Below, piece by piece: positions 1-8,259 of a DNA stretch of 64,000 nt; positions within the stretch are counted from its first letter, which is position 1; every line of letters begins with the position of its first letter. A program made the translations under genes and the position numbers. The stretch is from Burkholderiaceae bacterium. Its GTDB lineage: Bacteria > Pseudomonadota > Gammaproteobacteria > Burkholderiales > Burkholderiaceae_B. The notes below the pieces were generated by a model. It worked only from the letters and a program-made list of their open reading frames with translations, was not told where the DNA came from and made no database searches. The stretch covers positions 1-64,000 of the forward strand of contig SCSG01000013.1 of NCBI GenBank assembly GCA_004322135.1, written 5' to 3'.

Positions 1-433
1 AGCCTACAACGCGGGCGGCAAGAGCATTGGCCTGAACATCAAGCTGCCAAACGAAAAAAAGCCCAACCTTTACCAGACTCACAGCCTGCATTTCGAATAT
101 TTCGTGTCGCGCAAGGCCACGTTCTTCATGCATAGCTGCGCGTATATTGCTCTGCCCGGCGGGTTTGGCACGCTGGACGAGATTTTCGAGGTGCTGACCC
201 TTATCCAGACCGGAAAAATTGCCCCGGTACCCGTTTTCTTGGTGGGTGCACGGTTCTGGAGTGGCATGCTCGACTGGGTTACGGACCAACTGCTGTCGAA
301 TAAGCTTATCAACGACAACTTTCGGGAAATGCTTACAATCAGCGACGACGTCGACGCTGTTACACAACGAATACAAACCTTCTACACCAACCACATTGAA
401 CAGCTGGGTCACAGCGCGACAATGCCCGGATAA
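1..433 (+). CDS. LOG-family (TIGR00730-type) protein, 5'-truncated
   Basis: The reading frame is open from base 2 and ends at the TAA at 431-433; the start lies before the window. It carries the family signature PGGFGTLDE about two-thirds along, preceded by AGGKSIGLNI, which is typical of the Rossmann-fold 'lysine decarboxylase-like' LOG proteins. Characterised members cleave cytokinin or AMP-type nucleotides to the free base and ribose 5-phosphate; most bacterial members have no proven physiological role. A GTG at 104 could be mistaken for a start, but the conserved sequence upstream of it shows the protein begins earlier. The gene is followed after 75 bases by a dehydrogenase on the same strand; no functional link is evident. 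Confidence 0.85.
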   Translation, partial: AYNAGGKSIGLNIKLPNEKKPNLYQTHSLHFEYFVSRKATFFMHSCAYIALPGGFGTLDEIFEVLTLIQTGKIAPVPVFLVGARFWSGMLDWVTDQLLSNKLINDNFREMLTISDDVDAVTQRIQTFYTNHIEQLGHSATMPG

Positions 434-508
434 GCTTCCCTCGCTGGCCTCAGATTCCAGCTTACACACAACCTTACCGTTTTTCGACCCATCTACCGAG
501 ATTTCGAC

Positions 509-1993
509 ATGACCACCCTGCCCATCCAGCTTGATGACAAAGCGCTTTTTCAGACCCGCTCGTATATAGGCGGCAAATGGACTCAAGCGGACAACGGCGC
601 CACGTTTGCCATCGACAACCCCAGCAACGGGCAGATCATCGCTCAAGTCAGCAACCTGGGTGCGCAGGAAACTACCAGGGCCATCAACGCGGCACACGAC
701 GCCTTCAAGACCTGGCGTGCACGAACTGCCAAAGACCGGGCAAACATCCTGCGCCGCTGGTTCAACCTCATCCAGGAGAACACTGACGACCTCGCCAGGC
801 TGCTGACCCTCGAACAGGGAAAACCCGTGGCGGAAGCACGAGGCGAGATCAACTACGGCGCCTCGTTCATCGAGTGGTTCGCCGAGCAAGCCAAGCGCAT
901 CAGTGGCGATGTCCTGGCCTCCCCCAGTGCCGCCAACCGAATGCTGGTCCTCAAAGAGCCCATTGGCGTATGCGCCGCCATCACACCCTGGAATTTTCCC
1001 ATCGCGATGATCACCCGCAAGGTGGCGCCTGCCTTGGCGGCTGGCTGCACTGTGGTGCTCAAGCCCGCAGAACAGACACCGCTATCCGCCCTGGCACTGG
1101 CCGAGCTCGCTGATCGCGCGGGCATCCCTGCAGGCGTATTCAACATTGTGACGGCTGATGGGCAGCAATCGATTGCCGTTGGTCAGGCCCTGTGCGACAG
1201 CCCCATCGTTCGCAAACTGACCTTCACGGGGTCCACCCCCGTAGGCCGCATCCTCATGAAGCAAAGTGCTCCCACCATCAAGAAGCTATCGCTGGAACTT
1301 GGCGGACTCGCACCCTTCATCGTATTCGACGATGCCGATATCGACGCCGCAGTCGAGGGCGCAATCATTTCGAAATATCGCAACGCGGGGCAAACCTGCG
1401 TGTGCACCAATCGGTTCTACGTTCACCAGAACGTTTACGATTCATTCGTCGAAAAGCTGGCCAAGAAAGTACGCCAGCTGAAAGTGGGAGACGGCTTTGC
1501 CGATGCCGTCGTGCAGGGACCGTTGATCGATGACGACGCGGTAAAGAAAGTAGCCAGCCATGTCGATGACGCGCTGAAAAAAGGCGCCAATGCCGTCACG
1601 GGCGGCAAGCGCCACGCCTTGGGTGGGCGCTATTTCGAGCCCACCGTACTGGCGCACGTCACCGAAGATATGCTGTGCATGAAAGAAGAAACGTTCGGCC
1701 CCGTGGCGCCCGTAGTGAAGTTCACCGACGAAAGCGAAGTCATCAAGCTGGCAAACCACACTGAATACGGCCTGGCCTCGTACTTTTACAGCCGCGATAT
1801 TCACCGTGTATTTCGCGTTGCCGAAGCGCTGGAATACGGCATGGTCGGCGTCAACACGGGCCTCATTTCGAACGAAGTTGCGCCGTTTGGCGGTGTGAAG
1901 CAGTCGGGTCTGGGGCGCGAGGGTTCGACCTACGGAATTGAAGAGTTCACTGAAATCAAATACGTGTGCCTGGGCGGGTTCACCCCAACCTAG
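509..1993 (+). CDS. gabD: NAD(P)-dependent succinate-semialdehyde dehydrogenase (GabD type)
   Basis: A 494-residue aldehyde dehydrogenase superfamily protein, full length for the GabD group. The general-base glutamate lies in LELGG (E263) and the nucleophilic cysteine in GQTCVC (C297); the cofactor-binding TPWNFP and FTGSTPVG segments are intact. The FDDADIDAAVEGA stretch is characteristic of succinate- and glutarate-semialdehyde dehydrogenases, which oxidise the semialdehyde to succinate or glutarate at the end of GABA or 5-aminovalerate breakdown. No aminotransferase (gabT) is adjacent, so the physiological substrate is not fixed by context. It converges with the following leftward gene, 51 bases between stops. 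Confidence 0.88.
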   Translation: MTTLPIQLDDKALFQTRSYIGGKWTQADNGATFAIDNPSNGQIIAQVSNLGAQETTRAINAAHDAFKTWRARTAKDRANILRRWFNLIQENTDDLARLLTLEQGKPVAEARGEINYGASFIEWFAEQAKRISGDVLASPSAANRMLVLKEPIGVCAAITPWNFPIAMITRKVAPALAAGCTVVLKPAEQTPLSALALAELADRAGIPAGVFNIVTADGQQSIAVGQALCDSPIVRKLTFTGSTPVGRILMKQSAPTIKKLSLELGGLAPFIVFDDADIDAAVEGAIISKYRNAGQTCVCTNRFYVHQNVYDSFVEKLAKKVRQLKVGDGFADAVVQGPLIDDDAVKKVASHVDDALKKGANAVTGGKRHALGGRYFEPTVLAHVTEDMLCMKEETFGPVAPVVKFTDESEVIKLANHTEYGLASYFYSRDIHRVFRVAEALEYGMVGVNTGLISNEVAPFGGVKQSGLGREGSTYGIEEFTEIKYVCLGGFTPT

Positions 1994-2044
1994 GCAAAAC
2001 GCTCTACTTCACGACGCCACAGATGGCAGCCCTTCGACTTACCG

Positions 2045-3634
2045 TTACTTGGGTGCGAGAAGCTGCGCCACGATATACCCGGATCCACCACCCAACCCCG
2101 GGCCGGGGTGCGTGGAAGCGCCAATCTGAAATACGTTCTTGCACGACGTCCGATGGCCCCGAACACCCTTCGCACCGGCAAATGGCCGCATCCAGAAAAA
2201 CTGGTCAGGCGAGCACACTCCAGAGTATGGGTCACCCCCCACAAGATTGCAGTTCATGGATTCGAGATCGGCGGGCGAATAAGCACGGCGACCGATAATT
2301 GACGCGGACAGGCCAGGCATGACAGTTTCTATGCGTGCCTGGATGCGGTCGGCAACGGCCTCACGCAAAGTCTCGGTCCAGCGCCCATCGGCCGGTGTCT
2401 GAATTTCGTTGAGCGCATCTCCCCTGACGCGCGATGGCATCTCTTGCAACTGCAACCACAGAATCCACTTGCCTTCAGGGGCGCGAGACGGATCCACGGC
2501 CACTGGTTGCCCTATAGCTATGGTGGAATGGGCGGGAATCAGGCCGTTGTTTGCCTGAACGACCGACATACAGACGTTTTCCATGCTTTCGGTCAGATGC
2601 ACGAGCGGCAATTTCAGCAGCTCGGGATCGCGCCACGCGGGCGGCGAACTTAGCGCAAAATGAATCTGCATGCAGCCCCGGCCAAAGCGATAAGCGCTGG
2701 CACGTTGGCGCAACGCTTCCGGAGCATTGGGCAGCAACTTGTCGTAAAGCTGCGGTGGCGTGACATTGCACACCACGGCCTCGGACGCGTCGTAAGTTGT
2801 GCCGCCAGCCAGTACACCCGTCGCGCGTCCCCCCTCGACACGGATGGATTCCACGTCGACACCGGTTTTCACGCTTCCGCCGTGCCTTTCAATAATGGTC
2901 TGCAGGCCCTGCACAATATTGCGGCTGCCGCCACGCACCACCGGCATGCCACCCGCCACAACCGCCGCGAATGTCAATTTACCGATCAGGGCGGAACTGG
3001 CTTCGTCGGGGCCCAGGCCAGTATGCAGCACCCAGGGGCACATCATGGCGCGCACGATGTCGGACTTCAGCGTGCGTTCGGCCCAGCGCCGATAGGATTC
3101 GATGGACTCGGAGCCGAACTCCATCAGGCCGTCGAGGCCGCGCTTGCGCCATTCGGAAAACATCAGGCGCGCCACTTTCCAGCTATAGGGCGAATTGCCC
3201 AGCAGGCCAAAAGTAAGGGCTGCATCCTTGCCAAACAACTGGCCAGCCATGGCGCCAAATGCCTGCCCATCGCCGGGCGCAATGCTTTCAATGCGACGTA
3301 CGGAGTCTTCAATGTCCTGGCGCAGCGCCACCGAGCGGCCATCGGGCATGACAATACCCGTGGTGTAGCCATTGTTAAGGAATTCGACTCCGACGCCAGC
3401 GAGATCATCCTTAAGTTCGGGGTAGGCCCCACCAGAGACAAAGAGAGGGTACCAGGACGACATGACCTCGTGCACAAAGCCCGGGAAAAGCTCTTCGGTA
3501 CGAATGCACCCGCCCGCCACCGCATTGCGCTCGAGCACCAGAACCGATTTGCCCCGTTTGGCCAGCACCGCGGCGCAAACCAGAGAATTCATGCCGCTGC
3601 CGACAATAATGACCTGTGTTTTCGACGTACCCAT
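2045..3634 (-). CDS. FAD-dependent oxidoreductase, phytoene-desaturase-like (COG1233 type)
   Basis: A 529-residue flavoprotein. The N-terminus has a dinucleotide-binding fold (VGSGMNSLVCAAVLAKRG followed by an acidic ELE-type end, VLERNAVAGG), and the C-terminus the FAD-binding segment IGASTHPGPGLGGGSG typical of the phytoene desaturase and carotenoid isomerase superfamily. No carotenoid biosynthesis gene is near; the neighbours (cyclase, monooxygenase, SDR) suggest a catabolic or detoxifying redox step, but the substrate cannot be deduced. An AAGGA ribosome-binding site lies just before the ATG at 3634. It is the last gene of a leftward pair with the cyclase (55-base gap). Confidence 0.75.
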   Translation of the reverse strand: MGTSKTQVIIVGSGMNSLVCAAVLAKRGKSVLVLERNAVAGGCIRTEELFPGFVHEVMSSWYPLFVSGGAYPELKDDLAGVGVEFLNNGYTTGIVMPDGRSVALRQDIEDSVRRIESIAPGDGQAFGAMAGQLFGKDAALTFGLLGNSPYSWKVARLMFSEWRKRGLDGLMEFGSESIESYRRWAERTLKSDIVRAMMCPWVLHTGLGPDEASSALIGKLTFAAVVAGGMPVVRGGSRNIVQGLQTIIERHGGSVKTGVDVESIRVEGGRATGVLAGGTTYDASEAVVCNVTPPQLYDKLLPNAPEALRQRASAYRFGRGCMQIHFALSSPPAWRDPELLKLPLVHLTESMENVCMSVVQANNGLIPAHSTIAIGQPVAVDPSRAPEGKWILWLQLQEMPSRVRGDALNEIQTPADGRWTETLREAVADRIQARIETVMPGLSASIIGRRAYSPADLESMNCNLVGGDPYSGVCSPDQFFWMRPFAGAKGVRGHRTSCKNVFQIGASTHPGPGLGGGSGYIVAQLLAPK

Positions 3635-3689
3635 GCCTGTCCTTGCAATCGTTAAGCATTACCCCGTATAGCCCGCCGCGTTCACGCGC

Positions 3690-4466
3690 CTATATCAAAG
3701 CCAGTACACGCAGCGGGCTGCCCGATCCCTTCTGGATTTTGAGTGGCGCTGAAATGATGACCGCACCGGTGGGAGGCAGCTTGTCCAGATTTTTAAGGCA
3801 CTGCAACCCATACTTGTTGGCACCGTGCATGAACGTGTGGCAGGGATACGGTGTTGGCCAGGAAAAGGCCTGTCCTGCATCGGTGTTGATGGTTTCCACA
3901 CCAAAGCCGTGCACATTGCGTTCCTTGATAAGCCACTGCACCGTTTCCTGGGTGGGCCCCGGAGTGTGCGCGCCGTCTTCCTTCATGTTGACGTACGACG
4001 CGGGGTTACTTACGCGAAGCGACCAGTCAGTACGAAACAGCACCCAGGCGCCTTCGGGAATTTTGCCGTGCTTGCTTTCCCAGTTTTTCAGGTAGTCGAC
4101 CGTCAGCAGCCAATCGTCGTTCTTGGCGACTTCTTTGCTGGCATCGACGACGACGGCCGGCGCTATGAAGTTTTCAGGCTCGATGGTATCGACCGTGTTG
4201 TGGGGGTAATCCTTGCCGGTGACCCAATGTATGGGGGCATCGAAGTGAGTTCCAGTGTGTTCGCCACAGGTGAAATTGTTCCAGTACCACGCCGGGCCGG
4301 CCTCGTCATAATGGGAGATGGTTTCCATCTTGAACGCCGTCACCTGGCCGAACTGGGGCGGCAACTGCAGGGGAGGGAAATCGGGCGATAAAACGTGAGT
4401 GAGGTCAATGACCTGGAGCTTGCCCTGTGCCAATTGTTCGACTAAAGAAGTAGCTGCGTTGCTCAT
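3690..4466 (-). CDS. Cyclase family protein (PF04199, kynurenine-formamidase-like metal hydrolase)
   Basis: A 258-residue protein with the defining metal-binding motif HTGTHFDAPIH (residues 70-80), as in bacterial kynurenine formamidase (KynB) and isatin hydrolase; these hydrolyse amide or lactam bonds using a divalent metal. The C-terminal half has the usual THXMHG-like region (CHTFMHGANKYG). The start at 4466 is preferred to the in-frame ATG four codons earlier because a GGAG Shine-Dalgarno overlaps that upstream ATG. No kynU or kynA is adjacent, so a tryptophan role is not supported. It is divergent from the AraC regulator, which is its likely controller. Confidence 0.82.
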   Translation of the reverse strand: MSNAATSLVEQLAQGKLQVIDLTHVLSPDFPPLQLPPQFGQVTAFKMETISHYDEAGPAWYWNNFTCGEHTGTHFDAPIHWVTGKDYPHNTVDTIEPENFIAPAVVVDASKEVAKNDDWLLTVDYLKNWESKHGKIPEGAWVLFRTDWSLRVSNPASYVNMKEDGAHTPGPTQETVQWLIKERNVHGFGVETINTDAGQAFSWPTPYPCHTFMHGANKYGLQCLKNLDKLPPTGAVIISAPLKIQKGSGSPLRVLALI

Positions 4467-4673
4467 GAGTGTCTCCATAAATTACAGCGATTAGGGTAAC
4501 CTGAATTATGCGGGTTTTTCCACTGCGGCAACCCGACTTGCCACACGGTGTTATCCCCCCTTTACAAATTAGTTCCTTTAACCTTAAATTAATACAAGAA
4601 AGCCGTTTCCGTCAATCAAACATTACGCACCCAGCGCCGTACCAGCGCGGGGCACCACGACATCGAGGGCGAG

Positions 4674-5675
4674 ATGGTTTCCCAACCAACCACGCAACAA
4701 TTGGTCGCGGGCCTTTCCCCATATCGGCTCTTTCATTCGAAGGACCTTGACGAAACCCGCAGCAACGTTGGGCGCATTTTCAAGCCTCACGTCTTGGGCA
4801 TCTGCGGCAAAAGCCAGCGGCTGGATGCCCGGATGGATCACCTTGCCATCGGCGGCATCTCACTTAACCGCCTGCATTACGGTGCCAACGTCAGCATCGA
4901 GCCCGAATGCCTGGACGACTTCCTGCTCGTTCAAATGCCGGTCTCGGGCTCGGCGCAAATCCAGTGCGGCCCGCGCAAAATCCTGTCCACACCGTCACGC
5001 GCCTCGATCGTTACGCCATCCTTGCCATTGCACATGCGCTGGCAAGGGCAATGCGATCAGCTCATCGTCCGTATCGAACGTCCCACACTTGAAACGGCCT
5101 GCGGCGCCCTGCTTGGCCACGCGCTGCCCAGACCGCTCGAATTCGAACTGGGCATGGACCTGCGTCACGGCAACGGCCTGGCTTGGCGGAATCTGGTGCT
5201 TTTCCTGGCTAACAGCCAATTCACCAAGAACGCGGCACAGCACGCGCTGCTGGCCGCACAGGTCGAACAGCTGCTCGTTTCGTCGCTACTCTTGGGGCAG
5301 CCACATAATTATCGCGACGCGTTGCTGCACACGGCACGCACTCCAGCGCCCAGGCACGTCAAGCAAGCACAGGCCTACATCGCCGAACACTGCGCCGAGC
5401 CCATCGGTGTCCACGACATCGCCCGGCACGCCGCCATAAGCGCTCGCAGCCTGTACTCGGGATTCCAGCAATACTGCGGCACAACTCCCATGGCTTACCT
5501 GAGGCTCGTGCGACTGCAGCGCGTCCGCCAGGACCTTCTGCAGGCACAGTCAAGCGGCACGCAAACAAGCGTCACTCAAGTGGCTCTGGCGTGGGGTTTC
5601 AGTCACTTGGGGCATTTCACTGCCGCCTACCGGCGCCAATTCAAAGAGCTGCCATCCCAAACCCTGCACGGCTAG
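4674..5675 (+). CDS. AraC-family transcriptional regulator
   Basis: A 333-residue regulator. The N-terminal two-thirds is an AraC-binding-like sensor region; the C-terminal ~100 residues hold the two helix-turn-helix units (IGVHDIARHAAISARSLYSGF, then VTQVALAWGFSHLGHFTAAY followed by the conserved FxxxLPSQ-type end). It is transcribed away from the cyclase/oxidoreductase pair across 207 bases and toward the monooxygenase, so it probably senses a substrate of this cluster and activates one or both arms. Its TAG stop overlaps the stop of the convergent monooxygenase gene in a single CTAG palindrome. Effector unknown. Confidence 0.85.
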   Translation: MVSQPTTQQLVAGLSPYRLFHSKDLDETRSNVGRIFKPHVLGICGKSQRLDARMDHLAIGGISLNRLHYGANVSIEPECLDDFLLVQMPVSGSAQIQCGPRKILSTPSRASIVTPSLPLHMRWQGQCDQLIVRIERPTLETACGALLGHALPRPLEFELGMDLRHGNGLAWRNLVLFLANSQFTKNAAQHALLAAQVEQLLVSSLLLGQPHNYRDALLHTARTPAPRHVKQAQAYIAEHCAEPIGVHDIARHAAISARSLYSGFQQYCGTTPMAYLRLVRLQRVRQDLLQAQSSGTQTSVTQVALAWGFSHLGHFTAAYRRQFKELPSQTLHG

Positions 5676-7195
5676 TCGCCGGCCAGCGCCTCGCTGCCGA
5701 GCCCTTGTGACTGGCGCGACCGCTGCCGTTCAAGCAACCGTCTGGTTACCACCTGGTAGTCCTTGGTGTTAGGCGGAAGCAACCACTGCTTGAACCGCGT
5801 CAAGCGCCCCACGTCAATGCCGATATCGCTCAGCATCTCGTCAACGTTGTGCATGGAAAATGGGATGATGTTGGTGCCGCGGGCATGCTTGCCTTCAGTG
5901 CGCTCTTCCATCCACCTGAGGCGTTTCTGCACATGCGCAAGCCGCTCGTCGTAGGTGGGCAGCTCCAACCCACCCATCAGCAGATTCGCTATCCACAACG
6001 CGGCAACCTCTGCGCTGAGCGGGCTGAAGAACGACGAGTTGTAACCACAAAACGACAGATGCGGTACTTCCATGGGATGGATCTGACGATAGAGCTGAAA
6101 ATTTCCGCGCTCGTCGGTCAGACGCTTCTGAAGTTCTTCGGAAAAGAACGGCACGGTCTGCTTGAAGCCGGTGCCGCAAATAACGAAGTCTGCATAGACA
6201 GTGCGGCCGTCGCTCAGCTGGGCAGCGGGCTGGCCCTCTTGGGCAAGCAAGCGCACAATCTCAACTTCCCTGGCCACGGTAGTCGTACCCCGCGCAACCT
6301 GCTGATAAAGCTCATCGGTAGCAAGGCTGACGGTGCTGCGCGCGATGCGTTCGAACGAGCCAGGAGGGACCAGACCCAACTTTTTCAACCCCAGCTGGCG
6401 CGTCGCAACCGATTGCAGGCTGGAGATCATATTATTGCGCACCGGCTTGCCTACGCCGTGCAGGAAACGCTCAAACCCGCGCAACTCGATATATGGAAAC
6501 AGACCCTCGCCCAGCCGCGTCAACATCAGATACTTGAAGTTAAGCACATTGAGAATCTTGCGCGGCATTTTCCATATAAGCTCTCGGGCCACGACCGTGG
6601 TGGACGCTGCCACCTCACCCACGGCGGCAGCCACGTCGCATGAAGATTTGCCGTACCCCACCACAAGAACATTCTTGCCACGAGCCCGTTCCAAATCGTT
6701 GAATTCGGACGTCGCGCACAAAATCCCGCCTGCGGCGCGGAACTCGTCCACGCCCTCATACGGGGGAATGAACGGCTCAGAGAAAATGCCGTTGGCCACG
6801 ACAAGATGGTCTGCGCTATGTTGAGTGGTCTGTCCACTGCGCACATCGCGCACTGTCAGCGTCCACCCGCTGGTGCCAGCCGGCTCGGCGGCCACGACTT
6901 CGGCCTGCAACTGGACCAGCGGGTCCAGATTGAAGTGCTTGGCATACGCCTGCAGGTATTCCTGCACCTGCTGACCCGATGGCCACTCGGGGTAAGACTT
7001 GGGCATGGGAAAGTCCGACAGGCTATACGTGTCTTTATCGTTCTGCGTGCGCAGCCCCGGGTAACGGCGGGTGGCACTCCACACGCCCCCGCAATCAGGA
7101 GCCTTCTCGAAGACCTTGACATCATGCCCGAACTGCTTGAGCACCTTGGCCGAGCTAAGACCGGCAAAGCCGGCACCGATAATGGCAATTTTCAT
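5672..7195 (-). CDS. Flavin-containing monooxygenase (FMO/BVMO-like)
   Basis: A 507-residue class B flavoprotein monooxygenase. It has an N-terminal FAD site (IIGAGFAGLSSAKVL, residues 5-19, with CGGVW at 35-39) and a second nucleotide site for NADPH (VVGYGKSSCDVA, about 178-189). The family fingerprint FxGxxxHxxxY/F between them is degenerate: the matching stretch near residues 155-165 ends ILCATSEF and has alanine where histidine is expected. Such enzymes oxygenate amines or sulfides, or turn ketones into esters. It sits 16 bases downstream of the broken SDR gene in the same direction, which suggests one transcript. Substrate unknown. Confidence 0.8.
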   Translation of the reverse strand: MKIAIIGAGFAGLSSAKVLKQFGHDVKVFEKAPDCGGVWSATRRYPGLRTQNDKDTYSLSDFPMPKSYPEWPSGQQVQEYLQAYAKHFNLDPLVQLQAEVVAAEPAGTSGWTLTVRDVRSGQTTQHSADHLVVANGIFSEPFIPPYEGVDEFRAAGGILCATSEFNDLERARGKNVLVVGYGKSSCDVAAAVGEVAASTTVVARELIWKMPRKILNVLNFKYLMLTRLGEGLFPYIELRGFERFLHGVGKPVRNNMISSLQSVATRQLGLKKLGLVPPGSFERIARSTVSLATDELYQQVARGTTTVAREVEIVRLLAQEGQPAAQLSDGRTVYADFVICGTGFKQTVPFFSEELQKRLTDERGNFQLYRQIHPMEVPHLSFCGYNSSFFSPLSAEVAALWIANLLMGGLELPTYDERLAHVQKRLRWMEERTEGKHARGTNIIPFSMHNVDEMLSDIGIDVGRLTRFKQWLLPPNTKDYQVVTRRLLERQRSRQSQGLGSEALAGD

Positions 7196-7211
7196 GGCGA
7201 CTCTCCTCGGG

Positions 7212-7989
7212 TCAGTCCATCAAACGGGGGATGGCCGGCACGGCCTGCTCGGGCCCCATGGCCGAATAGCCACCATCGACTGCCAGATCGGCGCCGGTAA
7301 TGAATGAAGCGTTGGATGAGCAAAGGAACAACACGGCCTGCGCCACTTCTTCGGGGTCACCCACCCGCCCCAGCAAATGATAGGGCGCTGCGACGCTGTC
7401 GGTTTTCGCCCGGTTCCCCTTGGAAAGCTCATTCATGATGCGCGACCACGTCCAGCCCGGCGAAACCGAGTTGACGCGTATATGATCAGCGGCCAGATCC
7501 ATGGCCATGTTACGGGTGAGCTGGGCCATGGCCGCCTTGCTGGCCGGATAGAGCCAGCGCCCCGTCTGGGCCACTTTGGCGCTGATGCTGCTGAAGTTGA
7601 CGATGGCACCGCCGCCGCGCTTGATCATTTCGGGACGGCAAGCCTTCATCATCATGACGGCGCCAACGACATTGACCCCAAAACTTTCAAGCCAGTCCGC
7701 CCGCGTGGACTCGATGCCATCATCAACATAGCTGCACGCCAGATTGACCAGAAAATCGACGCCGCCAAATTTTTCGACGGTGCGGCTTACGCAATGCGCA
7801 ATCTGGTCGTCATGGCTGATATCTGTCTTGACGAAAAGTGCGCCTTCACCCAATTCACCCGCTAGGCTGGCACCTCCAACCTCGTCAATATCGGCCGCCA
7901 CCACATGCGTGGAATTCCCGCGCTACCGCCGCGCCAATGATCGTAGACGCGCCAGTCACAATAACGGTTTTACCCTTCAGCCCTTTCAT
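7212..7989 (-). pseudogene. Short-chain dehydrogenase/reductase, frameshifted near its N-terminus
   Basis: The expected start is the ATG at 7989 (MKGLKGKTVIVTGAS...), preceded by a GGAGA ribosome-binding site, but this frame stops at a TGA at 7885-7887 after 34 codons. The rest of an SDR continues in another frame from about 7904: VAADIDEVGG, VNLACSY, the catalytic serine in NFSSIS and YPASK with the active-site Tyr and Lys. The join falls in CACGCATGTGGTGG; compared with a normal SDR the region has lost bases (2, 8 or 11) or gained one. Without the first segment the protein lacks its NAD(P) glycine motif. It is either a true pseudogene or a base-calling error; the otherwise clean downstream frame leaves both open. 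Confidence 0.75.
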
Positions 7990-8191
7990 GATGAGTGTCT
8001 CCTGTCGAGCATTTTCTATTCATGCCATGGCGTCGCCAGAGCCACGCTATCTGCGCCGCGGCGCTACCCCATCCACGCCATGATGCTTTTCAATAGGCTC
8101 CACGGCACTACTATTATGAAGATTTCCACAGGTCAGGCCAGCCGACGCCTGCACACTACTATCCTGAAAGCGCAAAATCCGCCGTCCAATG

Positions 8192-8242
8192 TGAAACGCC
8201 CCCCAAAACCGGAGGTTAATCCGGATCCTGGGGGGCGTTTCA
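8192..8242 (-). terminator. Long stem-loop downstream of typA
   Basis: A 14-base perfect inverted repeat (TGAAACGCCCCCCA at 8192-8205 and its complement at 8229-8242) encloses a second small stem (CCGGA at 8209-8213 with TCCGG at 8220-8224). It lies 18 bases beyond the typA stop, where the leftward rimP-to-typA transcript should end. There is no strong U run after it, so it may act as a processing or stability hairpin or a weak bidirectional terminator. The remaining bases up to 7990 show no gene. Confidence 0.55.
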
Positions 8243-8259
8243 CAGAAGAAAGATGGGTA

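Noticed and set aside
2660-3655. Long rightward open frame (331 codons) antisense to the FAD oxidoreductase gene
   Set aside because: It is the shadow of a GC-rich gene on the opposite strand; it has no family features and no ribosome-binding site, while the leftward frame has clear flavoprotein motifs.
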